Part shown: in pieces, positions 22,373 through 38,709 of the stretch
How positions within the stretch are numbered: position 1 is the first letter of the stretch
Layout: the number at the start of each line of letters is the position of its first letter
From: Anaeromyces robustus
Lineage: Eukaryota; Neocallimastigomycota; Neocallimastigomycetes; Neocallimastigales; Neocallimastigaceae
Length of the DNA stretch: 62,500 bases
Direction of reading: 5' to 3'
NCBI GenBank assembly: GCA_002104895.1
Contig: MCFG01000043.1
Location: 27,501-90,000, forward strand
Position numbers and translations under genes: made by a program
Notes under the pieces: generated by a model
Seen by the model: only the letters and a program-made list of their open reading frames with translations
What the model was told of the DNA's origin: nothing
Database searches by the model: none

Positions 22373-24595
22373 AATTAATATAATTAAATAATAGGTACTT
22401 GATAATGATTATGTCATATAGCGTCATTACATATATAATAATTACTATAATAAATAATAAATAATATTATATATATAATTATAAATATAGTAATATTAAT
22501 ATATAAATAAATATAAATAATATTATATATAATAAATATATATAATAAATTATTAATTATTAATTATTAAATAATAATTGATATTCATTCCAATATATTT
22601 TATAATAATTAATATAATATAAATATAATTATTTATTAATATTACTATATTTATTTATTATTTATTATATTATTTATTATATTATTTATTTATTTATTAA
22701 TATTACTATATTTATAATTATATATGTTATATTCTAATTGATTATAGAATTTTATTTGTAACCTGTTGTTTGTAGTTTTGTATTATGTGTAATACATCAT
22801 AACCATAAAATAAAATGACTGAATCTATAAATCAGGTATATAATAGAAATATATATAATTGTATATATTATAATAAATAAAATACATAAATTATATATAT
22901 AATATATATTATAATATAAATGTATTATTAAATTAATGTATTACATATTTATTTGTATGTATGTATTAATATGTATTAATGTATTCATTCATTCATTATA
23001 TTTCTTTGTATACTAAAAAAGTAAATATTGTTGTTATCGAAAAAAAACTATTGATAATACAAAAATGGTTTTTGTTACAATTGTATTTTCTATTCATTAT
23101 TATTAATTATTATTAATTATTAATTATTATTTATTTATTACCTTTTTTATATTGATATTTATAGTTATATTTATAATAAATCTTTTTTTTTATATTTATA
23201 TTTAATTTTATTATTTCATTTATATTTTATTTTCATTTTTGTTTTTCAAAATGTTACATTTATGAATAATGACAATTTCCAAGAAACTTAATTATAAATT
23301 TCAAATTTCAATTAGTTTGAGTCATAGTTTTTTATTTTTTTTGTATCAAAATTAAAAAAAAAAAGCATCTTTAGTATATATTTAAAGAGTAAATTCTCAT
23401 TTGTCCATTTTATCTATTTATCCTGTTTATCTATTTATCCATTTCTTTTTATACTATTGAAATGTCACACTTTCTTTTCTTTTCTTTTTATTTATATTTA
23501 TTTATAAAATTATAAATAAATATAAAATATAAAAAAAATAATATTATATAAAGTTTTTATTCTTATTCTTATTTATTATTATTTATTTATTTATTAATTA
23601 ATTAATTAATTCATTTTTTATTTTCTTATCTGGATGCAGTCTCCAATTTCTAAGTTATAATTATTAATTATTTATAATTATTATTTATTATTTATAATTA
23701 GTATTATTTATAATTATTACTCTTATGATTATTATGCTTTAAAAAAAAAAGGATTATCGATTTTTTTCTTTCTTATTATTATGATAAACTTAAATATAAT
23801 TGAAAATCATTGACAGATTTTTTTTTTTAATATTATATTTATTCCCTTTTAAAAAAAAAAAAAAACTTTTTTAATATTATTTTATTAAAAATTTTTTCCC
23901 TTTTTTTTTTTATTTATTATTTATTTCTATATTTCTATTTCTAAATTATTTTTCCTCAAAATTTTAAAAATATTAATATTAATATTAATATTAATATTTG
24001 AAATAAGTCGTTTCTTTTTAATTTATATTTTTAAATTATTTTTTTGTAATACGTATCACGTATGTATTTATTTTTTGTATTTTATTTTATGTATTTTATG
24101 TATAATGTAAATGTTATATGTGACATTTTGATCTTTTTAATATATAATATTAAAAAAAAAAGGGAAAGGGGAGGGGAAGAAGAGGTTCATCATTCCCTTA
24201 ATTAATTAATTAATTAATTAATAATCATAAAGAATAAAATTGTATTTTAGTGTAAAAAAAAATGTATTAAAAAAAATTAAATAGGAATATCGTGATTATT
24301 ACATAATAATGAATTATTTCAATAATAATTATATTATATTTTAATATATTATTATTATATATTATTATTATATTATATTATAAAATGTATCAAAAAAAAA
24401 AAAAAAAGAGTGTTGTAAAATCCTTTTTTTTTTATATTTTATTTTTATTTTTTATATTTTATTATTTTTGCCTTGAAAATAATAAAATTAATAATAAATA
24501 TAAAAATATTGAAAGAGTTTTTAATTGAAAAAGTTTTTTTTTTGTTTAACAATATAATAAAGCATAAATTGAAATTGTTTTATTTTGTTAAAACA

Positions 24596-24757
24596 ATGAA
24601 AAATATAAATGAAAACTTCACCACCATACCAGCTAACATTATAAAGTTTAAAGCTTTTATTTTTTTTATTTTTTATTTATTTTTTTATTATATTTTATTG
24701 TATTACATTTCATGTAGAAAAAAAACTTTAAATATAACAATAATTAATGTTTTATAG
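24596..24757 (+). CDS. Possible 53-aa single-helix membrane protein
   Basis: ATG at 24596 starts a 53-codon frame with a polar N-terminus (MKNINENFTTIPANIIKF), a very hydrophobic middle made largely of TTT and TAT codons, and a short basic end. The frame also stays open upstream of this ATG, in low-complexity sequence. The polar start is the only part that looks like protein; the helix could be a by-product of A+T-rich DNA. No family recognised. Confidence 0.25.
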   Translation: MKNINENFTTIPANIIKFKAFIFFIFYLFFYYILLYYISCRKKTLNITIINVL

Positions 24758-27700
24758 TTATAGTTTTAGTTTTTAAGTAAAATTAAAAAATTAATATAAT
24801 AAATAAAAAAAAATTAATAGATAGTCATAGTCATAGTCATAGTCATAATGAATAATCATACATACAAGAAATGTCTATAAATTAAATGATGGTACAGCCT
24901 TTTTTTTTTTTTTTTTTAAGATAAGCATTAGCTTTAATAAAAAGATTTATAGAGGTTTTTTTTCTTAAACTACCAGATAATTAAATTTTTATTAGGCTAA
25001 AAAAACTGGTATAAAAAATTATAAAATCCTTTTTTTTTTTTTTTTTCTATTATGCGGTCTGTATTATTTATTTTAAATCTAACTAATTATTTATTTAATA
25101 TTAATCATTGATTTACTTATTAATAATTTATTTATATAAATATTATTTGTTCATTTATTTATCAATGATTTTTTTTTAATTTATTTTTATTTAATGATTA
25201 TTGGCTTTTTATTTATTTTTTTTTTTTTACTTTTTTTTTTTTTGATAAAATTTTTTTTATTAATGAATAAACCTTATTTATTATAATATTTTAATTTTTT
25301 GTGTTCTGTGACGACAACATTATTATATATAAAAAAAATTTATAATAATTATATATATAAAGAGAGAAAGTAAAAAAAAAACAATATATATATATATAAT
25401 ATATATATATATAATATAATATATTATATTTTATTATTATAATATATTAGTTAATTTAATATTTTTTTTTACTGTATATAATATTAAATATAAATGATTT
25501 AACTATTGATTTATTTAATTATGATATATTTAATTTATTCATTTAATTTTTATTTAATATTTATTTAATTATTATTAATTTATTTATTTAATTTTAAATT
25601 TTGCATCAATTTACATAATTGTCATATCCTATAAAATAAAATAAAAAAAAATTGTTTTATTATAGACCACTTAATTCAAAATTATATTCTATATAAATTA
25701 AAATTAATTCTATTATATATATTATTATATATAATATTATATTTAATAATATGTGGTCTACAGTAATTAATTCAATATAAATTTTATTTATTATTATTTT
25801 ATAATATTAATAAAAATTTTAATATATTTAAATTATATATTAATATTTAATCATAATTATAATTATTTTATTTTATTTTATTTTTACTATATATTTAGTT
25901 TATATAGTATTCCTATTTATTATTATATTACATTTAATGTTTTAATATATTACTAATAAATTTGAGTAATATAATTTTTAATAAAATTAATATTATACAA
26001 ATATATTTGTAATATATTATACTATGAACAATAATTTGATAATATCGAATAATCATTGAGGATAATTAACTTTAATATATAATAAAATATAAACTAATTT
26101 ATTTATTAAATAGTAAAACTTAATCAGTTGTTATTATATAGTAATATATGTAAATGAGTGGCTTATTTATTTAAAAATAAATTTTTTATACTAAAAAAAA
26201 AAAAATTACAAATAAAATAAATTAAATAAATAAATAAATAAATATGTAAATAAATAAATCACCATAGATTTTTTAACAAAAAAATAAAAGTTTATCTATT
26301 AATTAAATAAATAGATAAATAAATAATAAATAAATAATTTCTTAGTATTTCTTGTTAAAATGATCTCCTATTTTTTTTTTTACATATAATAATATGCAGA
26401 TACCTAATATAATTGCAAAATGTCCTGATTACTTTTATTTTATTATTTTTTTAAAGAAAAAAGAAAAACTAAACAATTGGTTTTAGTTATTAGAATTTTT
26501 TTACTTGTTTGTTTTTACTCATTAAAAGTTCTTTTTAGATGTTAAGTAAAATAAACTAAAAAAGTTTTATTTATTTATTTTACCGTTTTGTTTGTTTGTA
26601 TCTTTGTGTTATTCATTTTATATTTATATTTATATTTATATTTAATTTTTCTTTTTTTTTTTTTTTTTTTTCTTTTCTATCATTCATTCTATAAACTAAA
26701 TTTATTTAAACTAATTTAATTTAATATATTTAATTTATATATCACAATATAATATTAATATATTCAGTTCAATGTATTTATAATATATTATGAATAAATT
26801 AAAAAAATATATTTTTTTATAATAAATTTTAATTATTATAATTCATCGTTTTTATTATTTAATTTTTATCAATATAAATAAATTAAATTTTTATCCGATT
26901 TTTTTTTTTAAACAATAAAATAAAAAAGAAAACAAAAAATAAATAAATAAAAAAATAAAAAATAAATAAATTAATATTTAAGTATTATTTAAATAAATAA
27001 ATATTTAAATAAATATTAAATAAATATTAAATAAATATTAAATATTAATTTATTGTAATTAAAAAATCAAAAAAAAAATAAAGGAAATTCAATGAATGAA
27101 TAAATATTAAATAAATAAATTTAATATATTAAAAAAAAAAAGTAAAAAGAAAAAAAAAGTAAAGTAAATATAAAATTCTATTTATTATTATTAAAAGAAT
27201 ATTTTTTATTTTTTAATAATTTATATAATAAATATATATATATATAAAAATTGATTAAATAAATATAATAAATAATTTTATTATTATTATTTATTATTAT
27301 TATATAATAGTAAAAAAAATTACAAAAAAAAAAAAAAAAAAAATTTTTTTATTTATTATATAATTATTTAATAAATTTAATCATTTTAATATATTGTAAA
27401 GTAATAAAAAAATAAATAATAAAAAAAATTTTATATAAATAGACAATAAGTGCCTTTAAAAATTTAAGAAATTTTTAAACAAAATAAAGAAAATAATTTC
27501 GTTTATGAAAGATTTTATTTTTTTTTTTTTTTAATATTTTATATTTAAGTTTAAAATAAATAAAAAATATTTTTTTTTAGATGATCTTTGTGTTTTTTTT
27601 TTAAAAAAAAAATAATCAAAAAAATTAATATAATTTATTCTATTTAATATATTTAATTTAATCGTTTTTTTAAAGCAATCGCAATTTATCTTATTTAAAG

Positions 27701-27791
27701 TAAAAACAAATTTTAAAACAAAAAACAAAAAACAAATCAAAAACAAACAAAAAATTATTAAAATAACAAACAATAAATAAATAAAATCAAA

Positions 27792-28852
27792 ATGCCATCC
27801 AACGAAGAAAAAAGAAGCGGATGTTTCCCAAGATTAAATAGTTACTGGTGTTGCTGTTGTATACCATTAAGACCAGGTGTTAAACTTAGCACTTGGATGA
27901 TTATTGTAAATATTAATTAAATATTAAAAAATACAATTATTAAAAAAAATAATAAAAATAATTAAAAAGAATTATAATATAATAATAATATAAACAAAAA
28001 AAAATTAAAAAACATCCTATAATTAAAACAATATATTTTATATATATATAATATAATAATATATTTCATTTTATATTTATTTTTTTTAGATATCTATTAT
28101 TGTTTCCATGATTTATAATATGATTAAGAATGGATTTGATTTCGGTTTGGTTGTCATATATATTATTTACTTCATTGTTCTAATATCTCTTATTTTATTA
28201 CTTATTGGTATTCATAAGGTATTTATTTATATATAAATAATTTATAAATATTATAAATTATTATATATTAAAGAATGTTTATGATTTTTTTTTTTTAAAG
28301 AAAAAAAAAACGATTAAACATTCCTAAATATTTGAAAAATCATATATTAATACATAATACGAAATAATAATAATAATAAATATTAATGTAATATTTTTTT
28401 AATAATATTAAAGGTTAACTTACCTTTCATGAAGCAATTTAAAGTTGTTTTCTTCCTTTTCTTAGTTTTCCAAGTTGTCTTAATGATTATTGATTTACAT
28501 AGAAGATTCTCAGACAAAAAATTCTACACTACTATCAATGGAAAGCAATATGAACATATAGAACCAAATACTTTAGGTTGGTTTAAAAAGCTTCTCTTAA
28601 TTTGTTTAGCTATTATTAACTTTTTAATTTTAGTAAGTTATCCATTTATTTAATTCATTCAAAAAAAAATATAATAAATAATAATAATAATAAAATTAAT
28701 ATATATTAATATATATTATTAACAATAAATTTATTTTTAAATATTCATATTTATAGCTTTACTACTACGTTGCTACATGTTCATACATTGAAGAAGTTGA
28801 AGATGATGTTAAAGATTACGTCAATAACAGAAGATTAGAAAGCAGAAAATAG
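27792..28852 (+). CDS. LAPTM-like four-helix membrane protein, array member C
   Basis: Spliced CDS: 27792-27905, 28090-28218, 28414-28632, 28757-28852; 185 aa, phase-0 introns. Four consecutive cysteines (Cys20-23) lie in WCCCCIPLRPGVKLSTW. This is the closest match in the array to the N-terminal Cys cluster before helix 1 in LAPTM4 proteins (C-C-x-C-C, then Gly and Trp). Helices lie at about residues 30-48, 58-78, 88-107 and 140-162. The loop between helices 3 and 4 is 30-40 residues and polar. Exon 4 reads YYYVATCSYIEEVEDD and ends in a basic tail (NNRRLESRK), unlike the acidic tails of most members. Exon sequence is visibly richer in G+C than the introns, which supports expression and selection. 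Confidence 0.87.
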
Positions 28853-29035
28853 ATAAATTAAGAAAATAAATCATATTGTCTTTGATGGTGAAGATAGTTT
28901 TTTTTTTTTTTAAAAAAAAAAAAAGAAAAGATTACAAAAAATATATATAATTCCAGAAAAAAAAAAGATATAATTTAATAATATTAAAATATCTTCTACT
29001 ATCATTGAATATCGTTTGATAATATGATAAAAGAT

Positions 29036-29072
<37 letters not shown>

Positions 29073-32028
29073 ATTAAACTTTTTAGATTTTTTTAATTTA
29101 AATAATTTGTAAAAGATATTTTTTATATATATATTTACTATTGAAAATATATGTAGAAAAATTTTTGAGTAAATTAATAAAAGAACTAAATAATTTGTTA
29201 GTATAATTTAAAAAAAAAAAAAACTTTTTTATAATATAACGTAACTTCATAAATTTACTATATTAATAAATATGATTAAAATATTTATTTAAAAAAAAAA
29301 AGAAAGAAAGAAAGAAAAGTTCCAAAAAAAAAAAAAAAAAAGGAAAAAAAGAAATATAATATATATATTCAAAAGAAAATAACCAACAATAGTTTAAAAA
29401 TAAGAATTAACTAGATAAAAAAATAAGAAAAAAAAAAAGAAAAAAGAAAAAAATAGATAGAAATAATATAATTTATTATTTTTATTTATTTATTTCATTT
29501 TTTTTTTTTTTTATTATTTTCTTTTTAAATATTTGCTTTATTTAAAATTTCTTATAAAACTATATATTTTTAAATAAAAAAGAAAAAAAACCCTTCTTTT
29601 TTTTTTTTTTTTTTTTTGTAAATTTTTAATTCCAGTATTAATATTTTTTTTTTTGAATAAATAGAAAGTAGAAAAGAAAGTAAAGAAAAAAAAAAAAAAA
29701 AAAAACAATTAATCATTTAAAATTTATTTAAACATTAGAAATTAAAAATTAGAATAAAAAAAAAAAGAACATTTAAAAGAATAAAATATACTAGCAGTTT
29801 AGATTAAAATAAATATATATATAGAATAGAATAAAAAAAAAAATGAATAAAAAAAGAAAACAGAAAAAAAAAATAAAAGAATTTTTTTTTTTATTTTTTT
29901 TTATAAAAGAGAAAAAAAAAAATAAAATATAAAATAATAAAATAAACTAAAAATGAAAATAAGAAAATAAGAAAATGAAAAACCAAAGAAAGAAAAAAAA
30001 GCACATTATGAAGAAGAAAAAAAAAAATAAAGATCTTTAACCATTTTATAACAAACGAAATTATCTTTAATTAAAATTAAAATTAAAAAAAAAAAAAAAT
30101 AGAATAAATAAAAAAATAAAAAAATAAAATAAAAAATTAAAAAATAAATAAACAAAATAAATTAAAAAAGAAAATAAAAACTTATAAAGTAAACTAAAAT
30201 TAAAGAAAAAAGTAAATTAAAAAAAAAATGAAAACAATAAAAACCATTATTAAAACAATATAAAAAAAATTAAAATAGAAATAAATAAAATAAATTAAAA
30301 AAGTACAATAAAAAAAAATCAATAAAAAAAATATATAAAAATATATATAATAGAATTATATATATATAAATAAAATAAAAATACTATTAAAAAAAAAAAT
30401 GAAAAATGAAAAAAAAAACATTAATTATAAAATATACATTTTTATTAAATTATATTATAGTATAATAAATAGTATAACAAGTTTAGTTTATATTATTTAA
30501 TAGTATAGTTTATAGTATAATATAAATAAAAAATAAAATAAAATATTTTTTTTTATATATTAAAAATATAAAATATAGATATTCTAAAGGGATGATTATT
30601 CACAATATAAATTATGTGTAATAATTGTTTATTAAAAAAAAAAACTAAAAAAAACTAAAAAAAAAAACAAAAAAAATTTAAAAAAAAAAAATAAATTCAT
30701 TTTATAACTATTTTAAATTTGTTATAATAAATGTTTATATTAAAATATTTTATAAATATAAGAATATAAATATAAAAATATAAATATATAAATATAAAAA
30801 TATATATAGAAAATAAAGAAACATTAAAAAATAAAAAATAAAATAAAACATTAAAAATAAAGTATTACAATTAAAAATTATCCATTTTCATTATTTTTCT
30901 TTTTCATTTTTCTTTTAATATTTTTTTTTATGGTAATTTTATTATTTAATTATTTATTTTTTAATTATAATTTAATAAAACATATTAAAAAAATTGATTA
31001 AAAATATATATATATATTTTTTTGTTTTTTACCCATTTTTATATATATATTTAAATAATTTAAATGATTTATTTAAATATATATAAAGAAAAAAAATAAT
31101 TTAAAAAAAAAAAAAAAAAGAAAGCAATTAAATAAAATAAAATAAAATAAAAAAAAAGTCTTATTTATATATATATAACGCTATAGTAAAAAAAAAAAAA
31201 AGTATTTAAAAAAATTTTTATTTTTATTTTTTTAAGTTTTTTTTTTTTTTTTTTTATTTTAAAACAATTATCTAAAATAAAAATAATAAAAAAAAAAAAA
31301 AAAAGCTAAAAAAAAAAATTACATTTTATCAATAAATTATCAAATTAATTATTTATTTTTATTTTATTTTTTCATTTTAAATTTTTAATTTAAAAAAATA
31401 TATATATAAAATAAAAATAAAGGCAAAGCAATCTTTAAAAAAAAATCTTTATTTTATTTTTATTTTAAATCATTACTATTAGATTTATTACATTTATATA
31501 TTTATTCATTTATATATTTATTCATTTATTTATGTAGATATTATATAGTGTATTAATTAGTAATTTATATTTATTTATTTATTTATTTATTATTATTATT
31601 ATGATTAAATTTAAATATGAATTATTATTTTTTTTATATATATTTCATTATGTCTATATCATAATAAAAATTAATTATACTACTTTTTTTTTTTTTTTTT
31701 TAAAAAAAAAAGGAAAAATGAAATAGGATAATAATATTAAGTTTTTAATTTTTTTTTTTTAATTTTCTTTTTAATAAATATTAATAGAATTTTTTGTTAG
31801 AAATTTTTTTTTTATTCTTTTTCTTTTTTTTTTTAAAAACTTAATTATGAATTATAATGCATTGCATTGAAAATCTTTCTTTTCTTTTTCTTTCTTTCTT
31901 TTCTTTTTTTTTTTTCTTTTATTTTTTTATTCTTTATTTTCTTTTTTCTTTTTTCTTCTTCTTTTTTTTTATAGTTTCCTTATATAGTGATTTAAAAAAA
32001 ATTAAAAAATTTTTTTTTTAATTTAATC

Positions 32029-32068
<40 letters not shown>

Positions 32069-33904
32069 CAATTACATTTAAATTAATAAAATAAAATAAA
32101 AAGAAATACGATGCATTTTTATTTAATTATTTTTTTATTTTTTATTTAATTAATTGCTTTTTATTTTATTTAATTATTTTTTTTTGGTTTTAAATATTTT
32201 ATAATAATTAAGTATCCTATCAATTAAATACAGTATCATTAATTAACTTTTTGATATGACATTGCATAATTAATATGTATTTTATTTTTATTTTTATTTT
32301 TTACTTTTTATTATAATGCATTAAAACCATTAATACATTATTCGTTATGTATTGTAGATTCAATGTAGGTAGACAAAAATCATTAATAATAAAAAAAAAT
32401 CATTAATCATTAAAATAATAATAATTAAAATAATAATAATAATACATAATAATAATAATAATACATAAAAATAATTGATCTTTAAAAAAACTTAAAAAAA
32501 AACCTTAACAGGAAAAAACAAATATTATAAAACATAATAGAAAAAAAATGATAATTTAAAAAAAAAAATTATTTTGTTATATAACAATTTTTTAGATATT
32601 AAATAAAATAAATTAATTAATAATAATTTAATAACCATTGTTTTATCATATATTTTATTATATATAAATAAAATAAACTTTTAACTTTTGTATATTTATG
32701 GATAATATACAAAATTAAAAAAAAAAAATATTAAAAAACGTATATATTATTTTAAATTTTTGTGATATGAAATAATATTACATTTAAAATTATATATACA
32801 TATCTATAGATATTTATATAATAATTGTATTATCAAGTTCACCTTCAATTTGGATTTTTTTTAGTAATTATTATATCTTATGTATAAGCTTTTATAGTTA
32901 AAATAGAAATTTAAAATTTAATATAAAATTAATTATAGATAATAATTGATAATAATAATAGAGAGTAGAAATAATAAATAACAGAAATAATAAATAAAAT
33001 AATAGAAATAATAATAAAGAATAGAAGTTTTACTCTCATCAGTTAATTAAATTATTAAATATTAAAATAATTAGAATTGTTTTTATTGTCTTTATTATTA
33101 TATAACTTTTTTTTTTTATTTTTATTTTTATTTTATTTTTTAGTATTATTGTGTAGCTTTTAATTAAATTTAAAACAAAGAAAAAACTTTAAAATAAAAA
33201 AAACTAAGATTTAGAAAAATCAATTATTTTATAAATAAACTTTATAAAATAATTGATTTATTTAAATAAAGTTTACATAGCTTCTTTTTATATTTATTTA
33301 TTTAATATTTTTATTATTTTTATTAATAGTATTTAAAGTAAATTATTATATTTTTTTTCTTTATGTTTGTATAGTTTAATATTGAAAATTATATAAAGGA
33401 AAAATAAAAAAAAAAAAATATATATATATTCTTTTCTTGATTATAATAAGGAATTAATTAATATGAATATGAATATTCCATTTTTAGTTATCTTGATATA
33501 AACAGGAAAAAAATCATCTATTTCATTAAATTTAACCTTTCATCTTACTTATACAAGTTTATAGAATCAAAAATGATAGTAAAGATAAAGTTCTTTTTTT
33601 TTTTTTTTTTTTTCCTTCTCTCTAACTAAAAGTTGAAAATAAAAATAATATATAAAAATATTAATGAATTATTATAGTAGAAATAGAAATAAAAAAAAAT
33701 ATTTTTTCTTGTATTAAAGGAAATAATCTTATTTTATTTCAAATATTTTCCAAATGAAATGATATAAAAAAAAGTTTTAAACATTTAAAATTATTATTAT
33801 TAACTTAATAATCATTTTAAATTTATTTTCTGTATAAAATAAAATTTTAAAATTTGGTTTTAATAAATTAATATTAAAATTAAAAAAAATGTTAAGCCCA
33901 TTTA

Positions 33905-33971
<67 letters not shown>

Positions 33972-34444
33972 ATAGATAAATAGATAAATAATAAATAAAT
34001 AAATAAATAAATTAAATAAATAAATAAATTAAATGAATGAATAAATAAATAAATTTGAATCAATAATTTTTTATTTTAATAATATAAATGTTTATTATTA
34101 AAAAAAAAAATTTTTTTTTTATAAAACCCTTAATTTTAATAATTCCTATTGTCAAATAATATATAGAAAAATATAAAATATATATATATATTTTTATTTT
34201 ACTTTATTTTTTATTTTTCTGTCTTTCATTATAAAATTTAACTCGATAAAAAATATCATTTATCTTGTTTTTTTTTTTTTTTTTCTTTTTGAAATCCTTG
34301 AAAATAATTAACAGAAATAAACAAGGAAAAAAATAATAATTGGAAAGAAAATATATATTATATTCAATAATTTAATTTAAAAGAAATATAATTAAAAAAT
34401 AAATAAATAAATTAATATTAAGAAAAAAAAAATAGAAATAAAAA
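28853..34444. other. Long intergenic region between array members C and D
   Basis: 5.6 kb of homopolymer-rich DNA. It includes a 31-base A run near 29041-29071, a T run of about 38 near 32031-32068 and an (AAAT)n repeat at about 33906-34070. A few less A+T-rich patches (for example 33440-33600) were read in all frames without finding coding or RNA patterns. The promoter of member D should lie in the last few hundred bases. Confidence 0.6.
33906..34070. repeat. (AAAT)n tetranucleotide microsatellite
   Basis: Long AAAT tract with scattered substitutions, about 370 bp before the start of array member D. Confidence 0.85.
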
Positions 34445-35014
34445 ATGGCTTCAAAGGAAGAAAAAGATTCTAATATTACTGAAAAAATAAATGAAAATAA
34501 AAATGAAAATGAAAATGAAAATAAAAAAGATCAATGTCCATCTACTTTTGAAAATTTAAAACAACTTTATCTTGAGAATTATGATTCTGAAAAAACTATA
34601 AAAATTCTCTCTGGTGTTGTAGGGGTAAATTAATGAAATTAAAATTAAAATTAAAATTGAATTTTGAAATTGAAATTTGAAATTAAAATATATTGTTTTT
34701 TATCTTTTTTAATTTTTTTTAAAAAAAAAATAACTAACTTTGAATTATTTTTTATATATATTATTATAATGTTTTATATATTTTATTATTATCTATTATT
34801 TTATTATCTATTTTATTTTTTCTATTTTCTTTTTACCTTTTATTTTATTTTATTTTATTTATTATTTATTATAAAGGCTGAATTAATAATTATGACATTA
34901 AAAACTATTATTGAAGGTCGTTATTTACTTATAATTCCATATATAGTGGGTATTACCTCTATTGCATTATTATTTTATGGTATTACAAAGGTAATGAAAT
35001 GATAAATTTATATA

Positions 35015-35055
<41 letters not shown>

Positions 35056-36072
35056 TATAATTTATTATAATAATTATAATTTATTATAATAAAAACAATA
35101 ATATTATTATTATATATATTTTTAATTTTGATTTTTATAATAATTATTAATAAATGAACTTTTTTTTTTCCATTCTTTTTTATTATTATATTCATTTTAT
35201 ATTTATATTTATTTATATTTATATATTATATATTATATATGCATAGAAAAATTTTACATTGGTTAAACAATTTAGATTTTCTTATTTAGGATTTTATATC
35301 TATTACATTTTTTCATTATTATTTGCTGTATTTTCTATCCTTGCTATTTTATTAGTCATATATATTAGTGATAATCCATATGACTTACCAGAAAAGGCTC
35401 CAAGTCCTATCACTTTTTTTACTGAAACTTTTAGTTTTTATGGTGTTTTCCAATTTATACTTTATGTAAGTTTGGAATAATTATATATATTAAAAAAAGA
35501 AAAAGAAAAAAAAAAAACTTTATATCTTTTTATCTATCTATAAATTTACTTATATTTTTTATATAATTATTTTATATAATTATTTCTTTTTTTTACTAAT
35601 AATATATCTTAATTACTTTTTTTTTAAATATTTTTAAATTTATATATATGTATATATATATTTGTTATATTATATATTAAAAAAAAAAAATCACTATTTT
35701 ATTATAATCTTATACTTCGTAATACCTCCAACAATTATATTACCTAAATTTACAACCAACAATATAATAATATAATTTTTGGATTTTTTTTTTTCATTTA
35801 CATTATATTTATTAATTCTTTATTTAAACTTTACTATCTATATTTTATAAAAAAAAAAAACCCCAAAACTTTTTTTTCATAATTTATACTATTAACTATA
35901 TATATTTATAAATGTTATCTTTATTTTTATTTTATTTTTATTTTATTTTATTTAATTTTTATTTTATTTTTTATTTATTTTTATTCATTTTTCATAGACC
36001 TATTATTATATCGTTACTATTTCATACATGGTCAATAATGAACCAGAAGAAAAGAAAGAAAAAGAAAATTAA
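34445..36072 (+). CDS. LAPTM-like membrane protein, divergent array member D without Cys motif
   Basis: Spliced CDS: 34445-34624, 34877-34990, 35247-35465, 35998-36072; 195 aa, phase-0 introns. Exon 1 is longer than in other members and encodes a hydrophilic, Glu/Asn/Lys-rich start (NENKNENENENKKDQ). Only one cysteine (Cys31) is left where the others have a Cys cluster. Helices lie at about residues 52-70, 80-97, 108-139 and 160-181. Exon 3 begins KNFTLVKQFRFSYLGFYIYY, matching the MKQFxYVFLIY start of other members. Exon 4 reads TYYYIVTISYMVNNE and ends in a Glu/Lys tail (EPEEKKEKEN). Family membership rests on exon layout and on exons 3-4. Loss of the Cys cluster suggests a changed or relaxed role. 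Confidence 0.8.
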
Positions 36073-37687
<1,615 letters not shown>

Positions 37688-38643
37688 ATGAACAAGAATA
37701 TAATATTAAAACTTTTTTTAAATTGGAATATATGTAGTCCTTTGACATGTTTATGTTGTTGTCAAGGAGAATCAAGTGCAATCATTTATACATTTGCAAT
37801 GCTTGTAAGTAAATTAAATTAAATTAAATTAAAAAAAAAATCATTTATATATATATTAAAAGAAAGAATGAAATTAATTATTAAAAAAAAAAAAAAGATA
37901 AATAATAATAATAATAATAATATTTTTATTTTTATTTTTATTTTTATTTTTGTTTAATATTAAAAAAAATAAGGTATATGTAGCAATTCTCATTATAGCA
38001 AGTTTATCTACTTTTCAATTAATTGGTACAGCTATATATATTGGCATTCTTATTTCTTTAATAGTTTTTACTGTTGGTTTATTTAAGGTTAGTTTATATA
38101 TTTTATTTTTTATATAATATCTAATTATCATATTTACTATAAAAAAAATATATATATAAATTATAAAATATATTTTTTAAATTATTACTTTTTTTTAAAA
38201 AAAAAATAAAAAAAAATGAAAATTTTATATATATTATATATTTTAAATTATTTTTTTTTTAAAAATTTAAAAAAAAAAAAAAAAAAAAACATAAATTTTT
38301 AATAAACTTGTATATTTTATTTTTATATTATATTATATATATTTTTAATAGAAAAACCTTAAATATATGATTCAATTCTTGTACGTATTTTTCATTTATT
38401 TACTTTTGAAAACAGTAATTGTTGTCATTTGTATATTATACATTTTTAATCTCAGTGAACCTGATGATAAAAAAGTTGGTAATATGGTAGTTCATTATGA
38501 AAATGACAATTCTCTAGTGATAGGATTAATTATAGTATTTATTGTCATACCATATCTAGTAGAAGTAAGCATTTTTATAAATTAATAAATATATATATAT
38601 ATTTATAAAATAATTATTTTTTTTTTATTTTCAATTATTTTCA

Positions 38644-38709
<66 letters not shown>

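Larger units (their letters stand above)
19056..27791. other. Very long intergenic region between array members B and C
   Basis: 8.7 kb with no intact multi-exon gene. It contains a 17-bp palindrome, a probable decayed array member at about 20.17-20.47 kb, a heptamer repeat, a G-rich purine tract at 24162-24185, and two short open frames listed separately. ATGACTGAATCTATAAATCAG at 22815-22835, followed by GTATAT, looks like a first exon, but no partner exon could be found. The rest is homopolymer and AT microsatellite. Confidence 0.6.

Noticed and set aside
22815-22835. Possible orphan first exon MTESINQ followed by a GTATAT donor
   Set aside because: No downstream acceptor gave an open continuation; the nearest AG leads at once to a TAA in phase 0.
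26394-26486. 30-codon frame starting MQIPNIIAKCPDYFYF
   Set aside because: Too short, ending in low-complexity Lys/Phe codons, and without homology or flanking exons.
33480-33560. ISLNLTFHLTY-like peptide resembling the exon-3 start of the array
   Set aside because: Only five or six matching residues, no splice acceptor in the right place, and stops follow directly.
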